From Thioalkalicoccus limnaeus (GTDB lineage Bacteria; Pseudomonadota; Gammaproteobacteria; Chromatiales; Chromatiaceae), in the NCBI RefSeq assembly GCF_041197575.1, contig NZ_JBDKXB010000046.1, positions 1 to 14,568 on the forward strand: a DNA stretch of 14,568 nucleotides, read 5' to 3'. Under the pieces are notes generated by a model. It ran no database searches. It saw only the letters and a program-made list of their open reading frames with translations, and had not been told where the DNA came from. Made by a program: the position numbers and the translations under genes. Of this stretch, positions 7,769-13,851 are shown piece by piece (within the stretch, counting starts at the first letter, position 1; every line of letters starts with the position of its first letter).

Positions 7769-8794
7769 ATGACCCCGATCCAGAATCGCTATGAATTCCT
7801 TTACCTCTTCGACTGCGAGAACGGAAATCCCAACGGTGATCCGGATGCCGGCAACAGCCCCCGCCTTGACCCCGAGGACATGCATGGCCTCGTCTCGGAT
7901 GTCGCCATCAAACGGCGGGTGCGCAATTATATTCAGACTGCGTTCGGCAACGCTGCGCCCAATGCCGTCTTCGTCGAGCATGCGACAAATCTGAATACAA
8001 AGATTGCACTCGGGCACGAGCAAACCGGCGGTATGCCGCCTTTTGATGCACAGGCGAAAAAGTGGAAAACAACCAAAGGAAAGGCGAATGATGCACGGGA
8101 CTGGATGTGCAAGACCTTTTTCGATGTTCGCACCTTCGGTGCTGTGATGTCGACCGGCCCCAACGCGGGGCAGGTTCGGGGACCGGTACAGATCGCCTTC
8201 TCGCGCTCGGTTGATCCAATCCTGCCAATCGACGCATCGATTACACGAATGGCTGTCGCGGACAACGACATCAAGGGTGCGAGTATCGGATCCGCGGATT
8301 TTCGCGCCTGGGAGGATCGTCAGCCTGAAGATGAATTACGCACCATGGGCCGCAAGGCATTGATCCCCTACGGTCTCTATGCCTGTAAGGGTTTCATCTC
8401 CGCCCATCTGGCCCAGGGCACCGGCTTCTCAGAGGAAGACCTTGCCCATCTCTGGGACGCTTTGCTCGGCATGTGGGACCACGATCGCTCGGCCTCCAAG
8501 GGTGTCATGGCCTGCCGCGGTCTTTATGTCTTCAAGCATGTCGGGACCGATAGTGATGCCAACCAAAGGGTGCGGCAAGCCATGCTCGGCTGCGCACCGG
8601 CTCACCGGATGCTGGACTTTTCCCAGCCAAGCCGTCTGCAGCCGGGTGCAATCATCGAGATCAGCCATCGGGCAGGCTTGCAAGGCTCACCGCGGACCTT
8701 CGCGGATTACGTGGTCAAGGTGCATCCGGAGCGTGTGCCTGCCGGAGTGGAGTTGTTGGCCGAGGGGAGGACCGCCGCGGCAACCCCGGCTTGA
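7769..8794 (+). CDS. cas7c: Cas7c backbone subunit of type I-C Cascade
   Basis: Cas7c (Csd2) forms the filament that holds the crRNA spacer. The 341-residue protein begins with the family signature RYEFLYLFDCENGNPNGDPD, followed by NSPRLDPED and the RNA-binding region around VAIKRRVRNYIQ. A later segment, RGPVQIAFSRSVDPILPID, then DFRAWEDRQPEDELRTMGRKALIPYGLY, and the C-terminal half GFSEEDLAHLWDALLGMWDHDRSASKG are all typical of the Cas7/Csd2 family. The start is ATG 7769, three bases after the cas8c stop, with AAGGAG at a good distance. It is the last gene of the effector module. The next plus-strand cas gene is about 690 bases on, separated by an opposite-strand hicAB pair whose hicB stop lies 21 bases away. 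Confidence 0.95.
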   Translation: MTPIQNRYEFLYLFDCENGNPNGDPDAGNSPRLDPEDMHGLVSDVAIKRRVRNYIQTAFGNAAPNAVFVEHATNLNTKIALGHEQTGGMPPFDAQAKKWKTTKGKANDARDWMCKTFFDVRTFGAVMSTGPNAGQVRGPVQIAFSRSVDPILPIDASITRMAVADNDIKGASIGSADFRAWEDRQPEDELRTMGRKALIPYGLYACKGFISAHLAQGTGFSEEDLAHLWDALLGMWDHDRSASKGVMACRGLYVFKHVGTDSDANQRVRQAMLGCAPAHRMLDFSQPSRLQPGAIIEISHRAGLQGSPRTFADYVVKVHPERVPAGVELLAEGRTAAATPA

Positions 8795-8815
8795 GGGCGC
8801 GACAATTCCCAGGCG

Positions 8816-9232
8816 TCAGGAGATCCGCACTTCGATCTTGCGTCCCAGAACACGCGCGGCCGCTTCGATCTGATCGAAGCGCGAGGCGTGCTTGAGATCG
8901 AACAGCCGATCCACCTGCGGCAGGTGCCAGCCCAGGCGTCGTGCCAGCTCGGCCTTGCGGATGCCCTGCTCGGTCATGGCCTGGTAGACACCAAGCTTGG
9001 CGCATTCCAGGGCCGAGGGGCACACCGTCGGACGGCCGTCCGCGGCCGAGGGGGAGGGCAGCGGACGGCGCGCCTCGACATAGAGCGAGAGTGCGGTTTC
9101 CAGCGCGTCGACGGCGCAGAGAAGTGCTTCGTCTTCGTCCTCGCCTTGCGTGATGGCCTCGGGAACGTCGGCGAAAGTCACGACAAAGCCGCCCTCGGGC
9201 TGGGCTTCGAGAATGACGGGGTAATCGAACAT
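8816..9232 (-). CDS. hicB: HicB antitoxin with HTH domain
   Basis: HicB neutralises the HicA ribonuclease and represses its own operon. The 138-residue protein has the usual two parts. The N-terminal partial RNase H-like fold covers about 1-60 (MFDYPVILEAQPEGGFVVTF, then ADVPEAITQGEDEDEALLCA). The C-terminal helix-turn-helix covers about 85-135 (GIRKAELARRLGWHLPQVDRL, then LKHASRFDQIEAAARVLG). This is the long, DNA-binding form of HicB, as in Escherichia coli. Its ATG lies three bases after the hicA stop, with AAAGGAAA upstream, so the two are coupled. The gene runs against the cas genes, and its stop is 21 bases from the cas7c stop, without a clear terminator between them. Confidence 0.9.
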   Translation of the reverse strand: MFDYPVILEAQPEGGFVVTFADVPEAITQGEDEDEALLCAVDALETALSLYVEARRPLPSPSAADGRPTVCPSALECAKLGVYQAMTEQGIRKAELARRLGWHLPQVDRLFDLKHASRFDQIEAAARVLGRKIEVRIS

Positions 9233-9235
9233 GGC

Positions 9236-9418
9236 TCAGTTTCCTTTCAATCCGAGTTGCTTCTTGATGGCTTCGACCGTGCCGGTCTTGAGCTCGGCGT
9301 GGTGCATCGGCATCACGGACTGGCGACCGTTCAGGAAGACCTTCAGGTGCGATCCTTTCCCGGCCTGAAAGGTCGCGCCCTGTTTGGCCAGCCAGCGTTT
9401 GAATTCATTCGAGTTCAT
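9236..9418 (-). CDS. hicA: HicA mRNA-interferase toxin
   Basis: HicA is a small double-stranded-RNA-binding-fold ribonuclease that cleaves mRNA and stops growth unless bound by HicB. The 60-residue product starts MNSNEFKRWLAKQGATF and holds the catalytic histidine H24 in GKGSHLKVFLNGRQSVMP; it ends KKQLGLKGN. Length and sequence closely follow the E. coli HicA that I remember (58 residues, MKQSEFRRWLESQG). ATG 9418 is preferred over the upstream in-frame start at 9502, which would add 28 non-family residues and override a consensus promoter. That promoter's -10 ends only seven bases before ATG 9418, so the mRNA may be leaderless. The gene shares a 64-base divergent region with cas4. Toxin appears intact. 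Confidence 0.92.
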   Translation of the reverse strand: MNSNEFKRWLAKQGATFQAGKGSHLKVFLNGRQSVMPMHHAELKTGTVEAIKKQLGLKGN

Positions 9419-9425
9419 GGGCAAA

Positions 9426-9454
9426 GATCTAAACACTTCTGTTGTGTTTGTCAA
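9426..9454 (-). promoter_or_regulatory. hicAB promoter with operator in the spacer
   Basis: On the minus strand, a perfect -35 TTGACA (9449-9454) and -10 TAGATC (9426-9431) are separated by exactly 17 bases. An inverted repeat, AAACAC and GTGTTT with a 7-base gap (9431-9449), fills the spacer, the right place for HicB to repress. The -10 ends seven bases before the hicA ATG. Confidence 0.75.
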
Positions 9455-9482
9455 TCGCCACGTCCCATCCAGCGAGGACGCC

Positions 9483-10112
9483 GTGACCGTCGAGCCCGTC
9501 AATGTCTCCGCGCTGAACCAGTACGCCTACTGCCCCCGGCGATGCGGCTTGATCTATCTGGAAGGCGAGTTCGACCAGAACATCCACACCGCACGGGGGA
9601 ACGCGGAGCACGAGCGCGTGGACCGGGCCGCGCATGTGGCGGGTAAGGACGGCGCGCGTGTGGACTATGCCTTGCCCGTCTGGAGTGACACCCTTGGACT
9701 CATCGGCAAGTGCGATGTCGTCGAGCACTGGCCGGACGGCAGTGTGTATCCCGTCGAATACAAACACGGGCTGAGACGCAAGTGGCTCAATGACGATCTG
9801 CAACTGACTGCCCAAGCCATCTGCTTGGAAGAGATGTTCGGCCAACCAGTGCCGGCGGGGGCCATCTATCACGCCGCCAGCCGCCGGCGCCGCGAGGTGG
9901 TCTTCACACCTGAGCTGCGGACTCTGGTGGCGCAGACGCTCGAATCCATCCGCACCATGCTGGTGTCAGGAAGGCTGCCCTCGCCGGTGAGCGATCAGCG
10001 GTGCCGCGAGTGCTCGCTCAAGGATCTCTGCCAGCCGGCTGCGATCGACGCGCGAGCGCTTCAGCGCCGGCTGCGCGAGGACTTGTTCGATCCGCTTGAC
10101 CCCACGGATTAG
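9483..10112 (+). CDS. cas4: Cas4 adaptation nuclease
   Basis: Cas4 is an iron-sulfur RecB-type nuclease that trims pre-spacers and enforces PAM choice together with Cas1-Cas2. I place the start at GTG 9483 (210 residues): the family sequence begins VNVSALNQYAYCPRRC there, and a GAGGA lies just upstream. A longer ATG start at 9384 or 9417 would run into hicA and its promoter. Visible motifs are C17 and C21 in YCPRRC, H43, D78 in GLIGKCDVVE, E92 and K94 in VEYKHG, the QLTAQAICLEEMFG segment, and the C-terminal cysteines C174, C177, and C183 in CRECSLKDLC, which with one N-terminal cysteine bind a 4Fe-4S cluster. cas1 starts six bases after its stop. Its promoter is unclear, since hicAB separates it from cas7c. 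Confidence 0.93.
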   Translation: MTVEPVNVSALNQYAYCPRRCGLIYLEGEFDQNIHTARGNAEHERVDRAAHVAGKDGARVDYALPVWSDTLGLIGKCDVVEHWPDGSVYPVEYKHGLRRKWLNDDLQLTAQAICLEEMFGQPVPAGAIYHAASRRRREVVFTPELRTLVAQTLESIRTMLVSGRLPSPVSDQRCRECSLKDLCQPAAIDARALQRRLREDLFDPLDPTD

Positions 10113-10118
10113 CCGCCC

Positions 10119-11153
10119 ATGCAAAACGTCCAGAACACGCTCTATGTCATGACGCCGAACGCCTACGCGCATCTGGATAACACTACTGTTCGCATCGAGG
10201 TGGAACGCGAGACCAAGCTGCGGGTGCCGCTGCACCACCTATCGGCCCTGGTCTGCTTCGGTAATGTCCTGGTCTCGCCGGCACTCATGCACCGGCTGGC
10301 GGACGAGGGCAAGTCGTTGGTGCTGCTGGACAGATCCGGCCGTTTCAAGGCCCGTTTAGAGGGGCCGGTTTCCGGCAACATCTTGTTGCGGCAGGCACAG
10401 TTCAAGGCGGCAGGCGACAGGGCCGCCACCCTCGAGACCGCCCGCGCCCTGGTCGCCGGCAAGCTGCGCAACAGTCGCTCCGTCCTCCTGCGGGGTGCGC
10501 GAGAGACAACGGACGCTGACGAGTCCGCAAGCTTGAGCCGTGCCGCGGAAGCCCTGGCGGCCTCTCTGCGTGCGGCACGGGACGCGGCCGATCTGGAGGT
10601 CCTTCGCGGCGTTGAGGGCGAGGCGGCGCGCGGCTACTTCGCCGCGCTCAATCTCATCGTCAAACCCCAGGTACGCGATTGTTTCGCTCTTGACGGTCGC
10701 ACCCGACGGCCCCCGCGAGACCGTTTCAACGCGCTGATCTCGTTTCTCTATTCGATGCTGATGAATGATTGCCGGTCCGCAGCTGAATCTGTCGGGCTCG
10801 ATCCTCAGCTCGGCTTTCTCCATGCCGTGCGTCCCGGCCGCGCCGCGCTGGCTCTCGATCTTCAAGAGGAGTTCCGCTCCGTGTTGGCCGACCGACTGGC
10901 CCTGACGCTCATCAATCGCGGTCAGCTCAGTGCCCGCGATTTCGACGAACGCGAAGGCGGCGCCGTGATGCTCAACGATCGAGGGCGGCGAGCGGTCGTC
11001 GCCGCCTGGCAAGAACGCAAGCAGGAGACCGTGACTCACGCCCTGCTGGACACCAAAGTACCTTTGGGGTTGCTGCCGTTCATCCAGGCTCGCATCCTCG
11101 CCCGGACGCTCCGTGGCGATATGGACTGCTACCTTCCCTACCTTGCAAAATAA
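10119..11153 (+). CDS. cas1: Cas1 spacer integrase
   Basis: Cas1 is the metal-dependent integrase that, with Cas2, joins pre-spacers to the leader end of the array. The 344 residues fit the type I-C family (start MQNVQNTLYVMTPNAYAHLD; end ARTLRGDMDCYLPYLAK). The expected metal-binding residues are present: a glutamate in GVEGEAARGYF (E166), H235 in LGFLHAVRPG, and D247/E250 in LDLQEEFR. The N-terminal beta domain contains VPLHHLSALVCFGNVLVSPAL. The ATG lies six bases after cas4 with a weak ribosome site, so translation is probably coupled to cas4. The gene looks intact, so adaptation should be functional. Confidence 0.95.
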   Translation: MQNVQNTLYVMTPNAYAHLDNTTVRIEVERETKLRVPLHHLSALVCFGNVLVSPALMHRLADEGKSLVLLDRSGRFKARLEGPVSGNILLRQAQFKAAGDRAATLETARALVAGKLRNSRSVLLRGARETTDADESASLSRAAEALAASLRAARDAADLEVLRGVEGEAARGYFAALNLIVKPQVRDCFALDGRTRRPPRDRFNALISFLYSMLMNDCRSAAESVGLDPQLGFLHAVRPGRAALALDLQEEFRSVLADRLALTLINRGQLSARDFDEREGGAVMLNDRGRRAVVAAWQERKQETVTHALLDTKVPLGLLPFIQARILARTLRGDMDCYLPYLAK

Positions 11154-11167
11154 ACGAGGGTTTCACC

Positions 11168-11458
11168 ATGCTGATCATCGCGACGTACGATGTCTCGACC
11201 GAAAGCTCGGCTGGCCGCCGCCGGCTGCGCCGCGTGGCCAAGGTCTGCGAGCGTGTTGGTCAACGGGTTCAGAAATCCGTTTTCGAGTGCCAGGTCAACC
11301 AGATGCAGTATGAAGAGCTCGAACGAGCCTTGCTGGCAGAGATCGATTTGCAGCAAGACAATCTTCGTTTCTATCGCCTCACCGAACCACATGATCTCAG
11401 GGTCAAGCAATATGGCACTTTTCGTTCCATTGACTTTGAAGGCCCCCTCGTTGTCTGA
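11168..11458 (+). CDS. cas2: Cas2 adaptation protein
   Basis: Cas2 forms the central dimer of the Cas1-Cas2 integration complex. The 96-residue protein begins MLIIATYDVSTESSAGRRRL, with the conserved aspartate (D8) at the end of the first strand, then RVAKVCERVGQRVQKSVFEC, and a ferredoxin-like C-terminal half (NLRFYRLTEPHDLRVKQYG). A GAGGG Shine-Dalgarno precedes ATG 11168. It is the last cas gene; a 10-bp inverted repeat starts right after the stop, and the array starts 178 bases downstream. Confidence 0.95.
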   Translation: MLIIATYDVSTESSAGRRRLRRVAKVCERVGQRVQKSVFECQVNQMQYEELERALLAEIDLQQDNLRFYRLTEPHDLRVKQYGTFRSIDFEGPLVV

Positions 11459-11636
11459 AGCGCGAACCTTAAGCGATGGCTGAAGCCGGTGAGGTTCGCG
11501 CATCATTTAAGTCCCTGTTGTCCATAGTCTTGTGCGCGGGGTTTCACCCGCCAACCCTTCGGCTAGTTGCCCCTTTAGACCGGATCGCGCAATCTGGCCA
11601 CTCTCCGCCACGAAATCAAACGATTGCCATGGCGGA
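11459..11636 (+). promoter_or_regulatory. CRISPR leader
   Basis: The 178 bases between cas2 and the first repeat are the expected leader, because the intact repeats start here and the mutated repeat is at the far end. It should contain the array promoter and the integration signals. I see a 10-bp perfect inverted repeat (GCGCGAACCT at 11460-11469, AGGTTCGCGC at 11492-11501) with a 22-base loop, and a short GCGGG/CCCGC hairpin at 11536-11551. No strong -35/-10 pair is obvious. The first element could also end the cas transcript. Confidence 0.7.
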
Positions 11637-12889
11637 GCATCACCCGGCCGAATGGCCGGGTGCGGATTGAAACCCGCTCCTCCCGCATTGCCCATCATCC
11701 AGCCAGCGCATCACCCGGCCGAATGGCCGGGTGCGGATTGAAACCCATCGCACCTCGGCCGCGCACAGCTCGCCGGTCAGCATCACCCGGCCGAATGGCC
11801 GGGTGCGGATTGAAACGCCTTCACCGGCGCGGTCCGGGTCGTAAACCCAGGCATCACCCGGCCGAATGGCCGGGTGCGGATTGAAACCAGCGGGCGGATG
11901 TGGGGGAAGCTCGGCGACTGGGCATCACCCGGCCGAATGGCCGGGTGCGGATTGAAACCGCATCGAGACCACGTACGGCCAAGTCGGCTATCGCATCACC
12001 CGGCCGAATGGCCGGGTGCGGATTGAAACCACCATTTCCCAAGGGTCCGCCGATAGGACTATCGCATCACCCGGCCGAATGGCCGGGTGCGGATTGAAAC
12101 ATTGGCGCAGGGATGCGCTTCTCCCCACAATCGTCGCATCACCCGGCCGAATGGCCGGGTGCGGATTGAAACGTGCTGCTGGCGTTCCTGGTGATCTTCA
12201 CCATTCGCATCACCCGGCCGAATGGCCGGGTGCGGATTGAAACGATGTGGAATTGGAATTACCGGATCTGGACGATATCGCATCACCCGGCCGAATGGCC
12301 GGGTGCGGATTGAAACCCGTGTGCGCCGCGAAGGTCGCCGAGCGTAGACGCGCATCACCCGGCCGAATGGCCGGGTGCGGATTGAAACAGCCCGTGATGC
12401 GCCGACCATACGACGCCCCCTTGCATCACCCGGCCGAATGGCCGGGTGCGGATTGAAACATGCGCCACCTGATCTACACGTACGTCGACGCCGTGCATCA
12501 CCCGGCCGAATGGCCGGGTGCGGATTGAAACTCGCGCCTCGAGGCCGCCCTCGGCGACTCGGCGCGGGCATCACCCGGCCGAATGGCCGGGTGCGGATTG
12601 AAACCGCGATGCCAACGCGCGCGATGTGTTCGGCGAGCGCATCACCCGGCCGAATGGCCGGGTGCGGATTGAAACGAACGTCTGGCGTTGGAAAAAGCGG
12701 AGATGAGCTGCATCACCCGGCCGAATGGCCGGGTGCGGATTGAAACATCCTGGCCCAAACGCATACAGAGGAAGCCTGGTGCATCACCCGGCCGAATGGC
12801 CGGGTGCGGATTGAAACACTCAGATCCAGCCGCACGATCCAGCGCTGGAAATGCATCACCCGGCCGAATGCCCGGGTGCGGATTGAAAC
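11637..12889 (+). CRISPR. Type I-C CRISPR array, 18 repeats and 17 spacers
   Basis: Eighteen 37-nt repeats start at 11637, 11708, 11780, 11851, 11922, 11993, 12064, 12136, 12207, 12280, 12352, 12423, 12495, 12568, 12639, 12710, 12781, and 12853. The 17 spacers are 34-36 nt long. Each repeat begins GCAT, then a perfect 9-bp stem CACCCGGCC/GGCCGGGTG with loop GAAT, then the 11-base tail CGGATTGAAAC, which is the expected 5' handle after Cas5c cleavage. Seventeen repeats are identical; the last has a G-to-C change at 12871 that breaks the loop-closing pair, marking the old end. Transcription is on the plus strand, from the cas2 side. The spacers differ from one another; I saw no match to the rest of the window. 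Open frames through the array are artefacts. Confidence 0.98.
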
Positions 12890-13024
12890 CTATCGCCGGT
12901 TTCGACCGCCTCATCAAGAAAATGTGGAATTACGATCACACTTTACCAAATACACCAATTATGTCGGTCGATGGCCATTGACATTAAGCTTACGAGTTAA
13001 ACCGGGACACACTATGTTAGAGTC
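12890..13024. other. CRISPR trailer region with no gene
   Basis: No gene is visible. The first 25-35 bases after the last repeat are still GC-rich and spacer-like; after about 12915 the sequence becomes clearly AT-richer. The left 36-nt repeat (12928-12963) lies here, and a lone TTGACA at 12978-12983 has no suitable -10. The sequence ends at the first attC-like site. Confidence 0.5.
12928..12963 (+). repeat. 36-nt imperfect direct repeat, left copy
   Basis: This segment matches 14461-14496 at 29 of 36 positions without gaps. Both copies start AATTACG, share TTTAC in the middle and CACCAATTA near the end, and repeat AATTA with a 29-base period. Together they flank the toxin-antitoxin block. 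Confidence 0.65.
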
Positions 13025-13096
13025 GTCCAACACGGTGCTCCAGCCGAAGCCGGTTTCGCTCTCGCTCAACCGCCTCGGCTGAGCGTGGCGATGGGC
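13025..13096 (+). other. attC-like integron recombination site 1
   Basis: The site has the layout of an integron attC. It starts with the R''-like box GTCCAAC (13025-13031, all seven positions match RYYYAAC), then five unpaired bases (ACGGT). The L''-like arm GCTCCAGCCGA pairs with the L'-like arm TCGGCTGAGC, leaving one extrahelical C. Five unpaired bases (GTGGC) follow, then GATGGGC (13090-13096), six of seven positions of GTTRRRY. The loop between the arms is about 30 bases. The second R' base (A for T) is off consensus, so activity is uncertain. It lies upstream of the first TA module. Confidence 0.6.
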
Positions 13097-13108
13097 AAAT
13101 AATGGCGA

Positions 13109-13137
13109 TTGACAGGATGTAGCCGCGGGGCTACGCT
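13109..13137 (+). promoter_or_regulatory. Promoter and operator of the first TA module
   Basis: A perfect -35 TTGACA (13109-13114), a 17-base spacer, and -10 TACGCT (13132-13137) precede the broken toxin by 10 bases. A 6-bp inverted repeat, GTAGCC and GGCTAC with a four-base gap (13119-13134), overlaps the -10 and is the likely antitoxin operator. Confidence 0.7.
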
Positions 13138-13147
13138 TGGTGGCACA

Positions 13148-13439
13148 ATGGAGGTTCGCAAAACGGAAGTCTATGTCAAGTGGCTCGATGGGTTGCGCGA
13201 TATTCGTGCTCGTGCCCGAGTTTTGGCGAGAGTCGAGCGCACGCTTGGCAGAAGGGAATCCTGGAGACGCCGAGCCAGTAGGTGAAGGGGTCTCTGAGTT
13301 GCGTATCGACGATGGCCCCGGTTAACGGGTGTACTACAAACAGCAAGGGCGTGAGTTGGTGATCTTGTTGGCTGGCGGTGACAAAAGCAGCCAGTCAAGA
13401 GATATTAAGGCCGCGCTACGTCTCGCCCGCAATCTGTAG
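13148..13439 (+). pseudogene. Broken RelE/HigB-like toxin (HI1419-type killer)
   Basis: The remains of a small ribonuclease toxin of the RelE/ParE superfamily, HI1419/Gp49-like branch. The first frame reads MEVRKTEVYVKWLDGLRDI and RARARVLARVER, then goes out of frame near 13242 and stops at 13283-13285 after 45 residues. The rest of the protein is in the +1 frame: LAEGNPGDAEPVGEGVSELR, an in-frame TAA at 13323-13325 where family members have a tyrosine or similar before RVYYKQ, then RVYYKQQGRELVILLAGGDK and DIKAALRLARNL to a TAG at 13437-13439. So there are two lesions: an insertion of one or four bases (the sequence CGCACGC suggests a local duplication) and a nonsense change. The promoter is still good. 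The neighbouring antitoxin is intact and starts eight bases on. Confidence 0.88.
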
Positions 13440-13447
13440 GATTACCC

Positions 13448-13798
13448 ATGAAAAAGACAGTTACGACCCGCTACGATGTTGCTGAGCATCTCCGTACGCC
13501 TGAAGAAATGGCAGCATATCTGGAAGCCTGCATGGAAGAGGCAGAAGGTGACGCAGCTTTTATTGCGAAGGCCCTTGGTGATATTGCCCGTGCAAGAGGC
13601 ATGTCGCAGGTGGCACGTGATGCTGGTGTGTCACGTGAAAGCCTATACAAGGCGCTTTCGGGCGAACGGACTCCGGGGTTTGACACAATCCTTAAGGTCA
13701 TGACAGCACTAGGTCTGAAGCTGCATGCGGAAGCTGTGCATATTCCAAATCACGCCGAACAAGGCGCTCCAACCGACGCTCGTACCTCGCGCGGTTGA
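13448..13798 (+). CDS. Antitoxin of HI1420/HigA type, toxin partner broken
   Basis: A 116-residue helix-turn-helix antitoxin of the HI1420 (addiction module antidote) family. It begins MKKTVTTRYDVAEHLRTPEE and MAAYLEACMEEAEG. The DNA-binding domain is at about 55-95 (ARARGMSQVARDAGVSRESL, YKALSGERTPGFDTILKVM, TALGLKL). It normally neutralises the upstream killer toxin and represses the shared promoter at 13109-13137. The toxin upstream is a pseudogene, so this gene may persist as a repressor or as an anti-addiction factor against related incoming toxins. The last 15 or so residues (from about HAEQGAP) are encoded by the attC-like site at 13754-13813, which is common when a cassette gene reads into its attC. 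No strong ribosome site is visible before ATG 13448. Confidence 0.88.
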   Translation: MKKTVTTRYDVAEHLRTPEEMAAYLEACMEEAEGDAAFIAKALGDIARARGMSQVARDAGVSRESLYKALSGERTPGFDTILKVMTALGLKLHAEAVHIPNHAEQGAPTDARTSRG

Positions 13799-13813
13799 GC
13801 GTTGGCGTTATGT
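13754..13813 (+). other. attC-like integron recombination site 2
   Basis: The boxes are GCCGAAC (13754-13760; six of seven positions of RYYYAAC) and GTTATGT (13807-13813; six of seven of GTTRRRY). Between them, CGCTCCAACCG can pair with CGGTTGAGCG with one extrahelical C, and a four- or five-base unpaired segment follows each outer box. This is the same arm and bulge design as site 1. It overlaps the end of the antitoxin gene and abuts the promoter of the next module, as expected between two gene cassettes. Confidence 0.6.
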
Positions 13814-13815
13814 GA

Positions 13816-13844
13816 TTGACGCGCGTAACGTATCAGGTTACGCT
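13816..13844 (+). promoter_or_regulatory. Promoter and operator of higBA
   Basis: A -35 TTGACG (13816-13821), a 17-base spacer, and -10 TACGCT (13839-13844) end seven bases before the higB ATG. The inverted repeat CGTAAC and GTTACG with a seven-base gap (13824-13842) lies across the spacer and -10, a likely HigA operator. Confidence 0.72.
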
Positions 13845-13851
13845 GGTGCCC

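Noticed and set aside
9384..9482. Longer cas4 start at ATG 9384 or 9417
   Set aside because: It would overlap hicA and its promoter and add residues not found in Cas4; GTG 9483 fits the family start.
11637..12889. Self-targeting spacers against genes in this window
   Set aside because: I compared by eye and saw no match; only a short chance overlap (ATGTGGAATT) between spacer 9 and the trailer. A proper search of the whole genome is needed.
11624..12917. Many open frames across the array on both strands, with repeating motifs such as ASPGRMAGCGLK or FNPHPAIRPGDA
   Set aside because: They are translations of the CRISPR repeat and its complement, not genes.
12978..12983. TTGACA as a promoter -35 in the array trailer
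   Set aside because: No -10 sequence lies 16-18 bases downstream, and no gene follows at a suitable distance.
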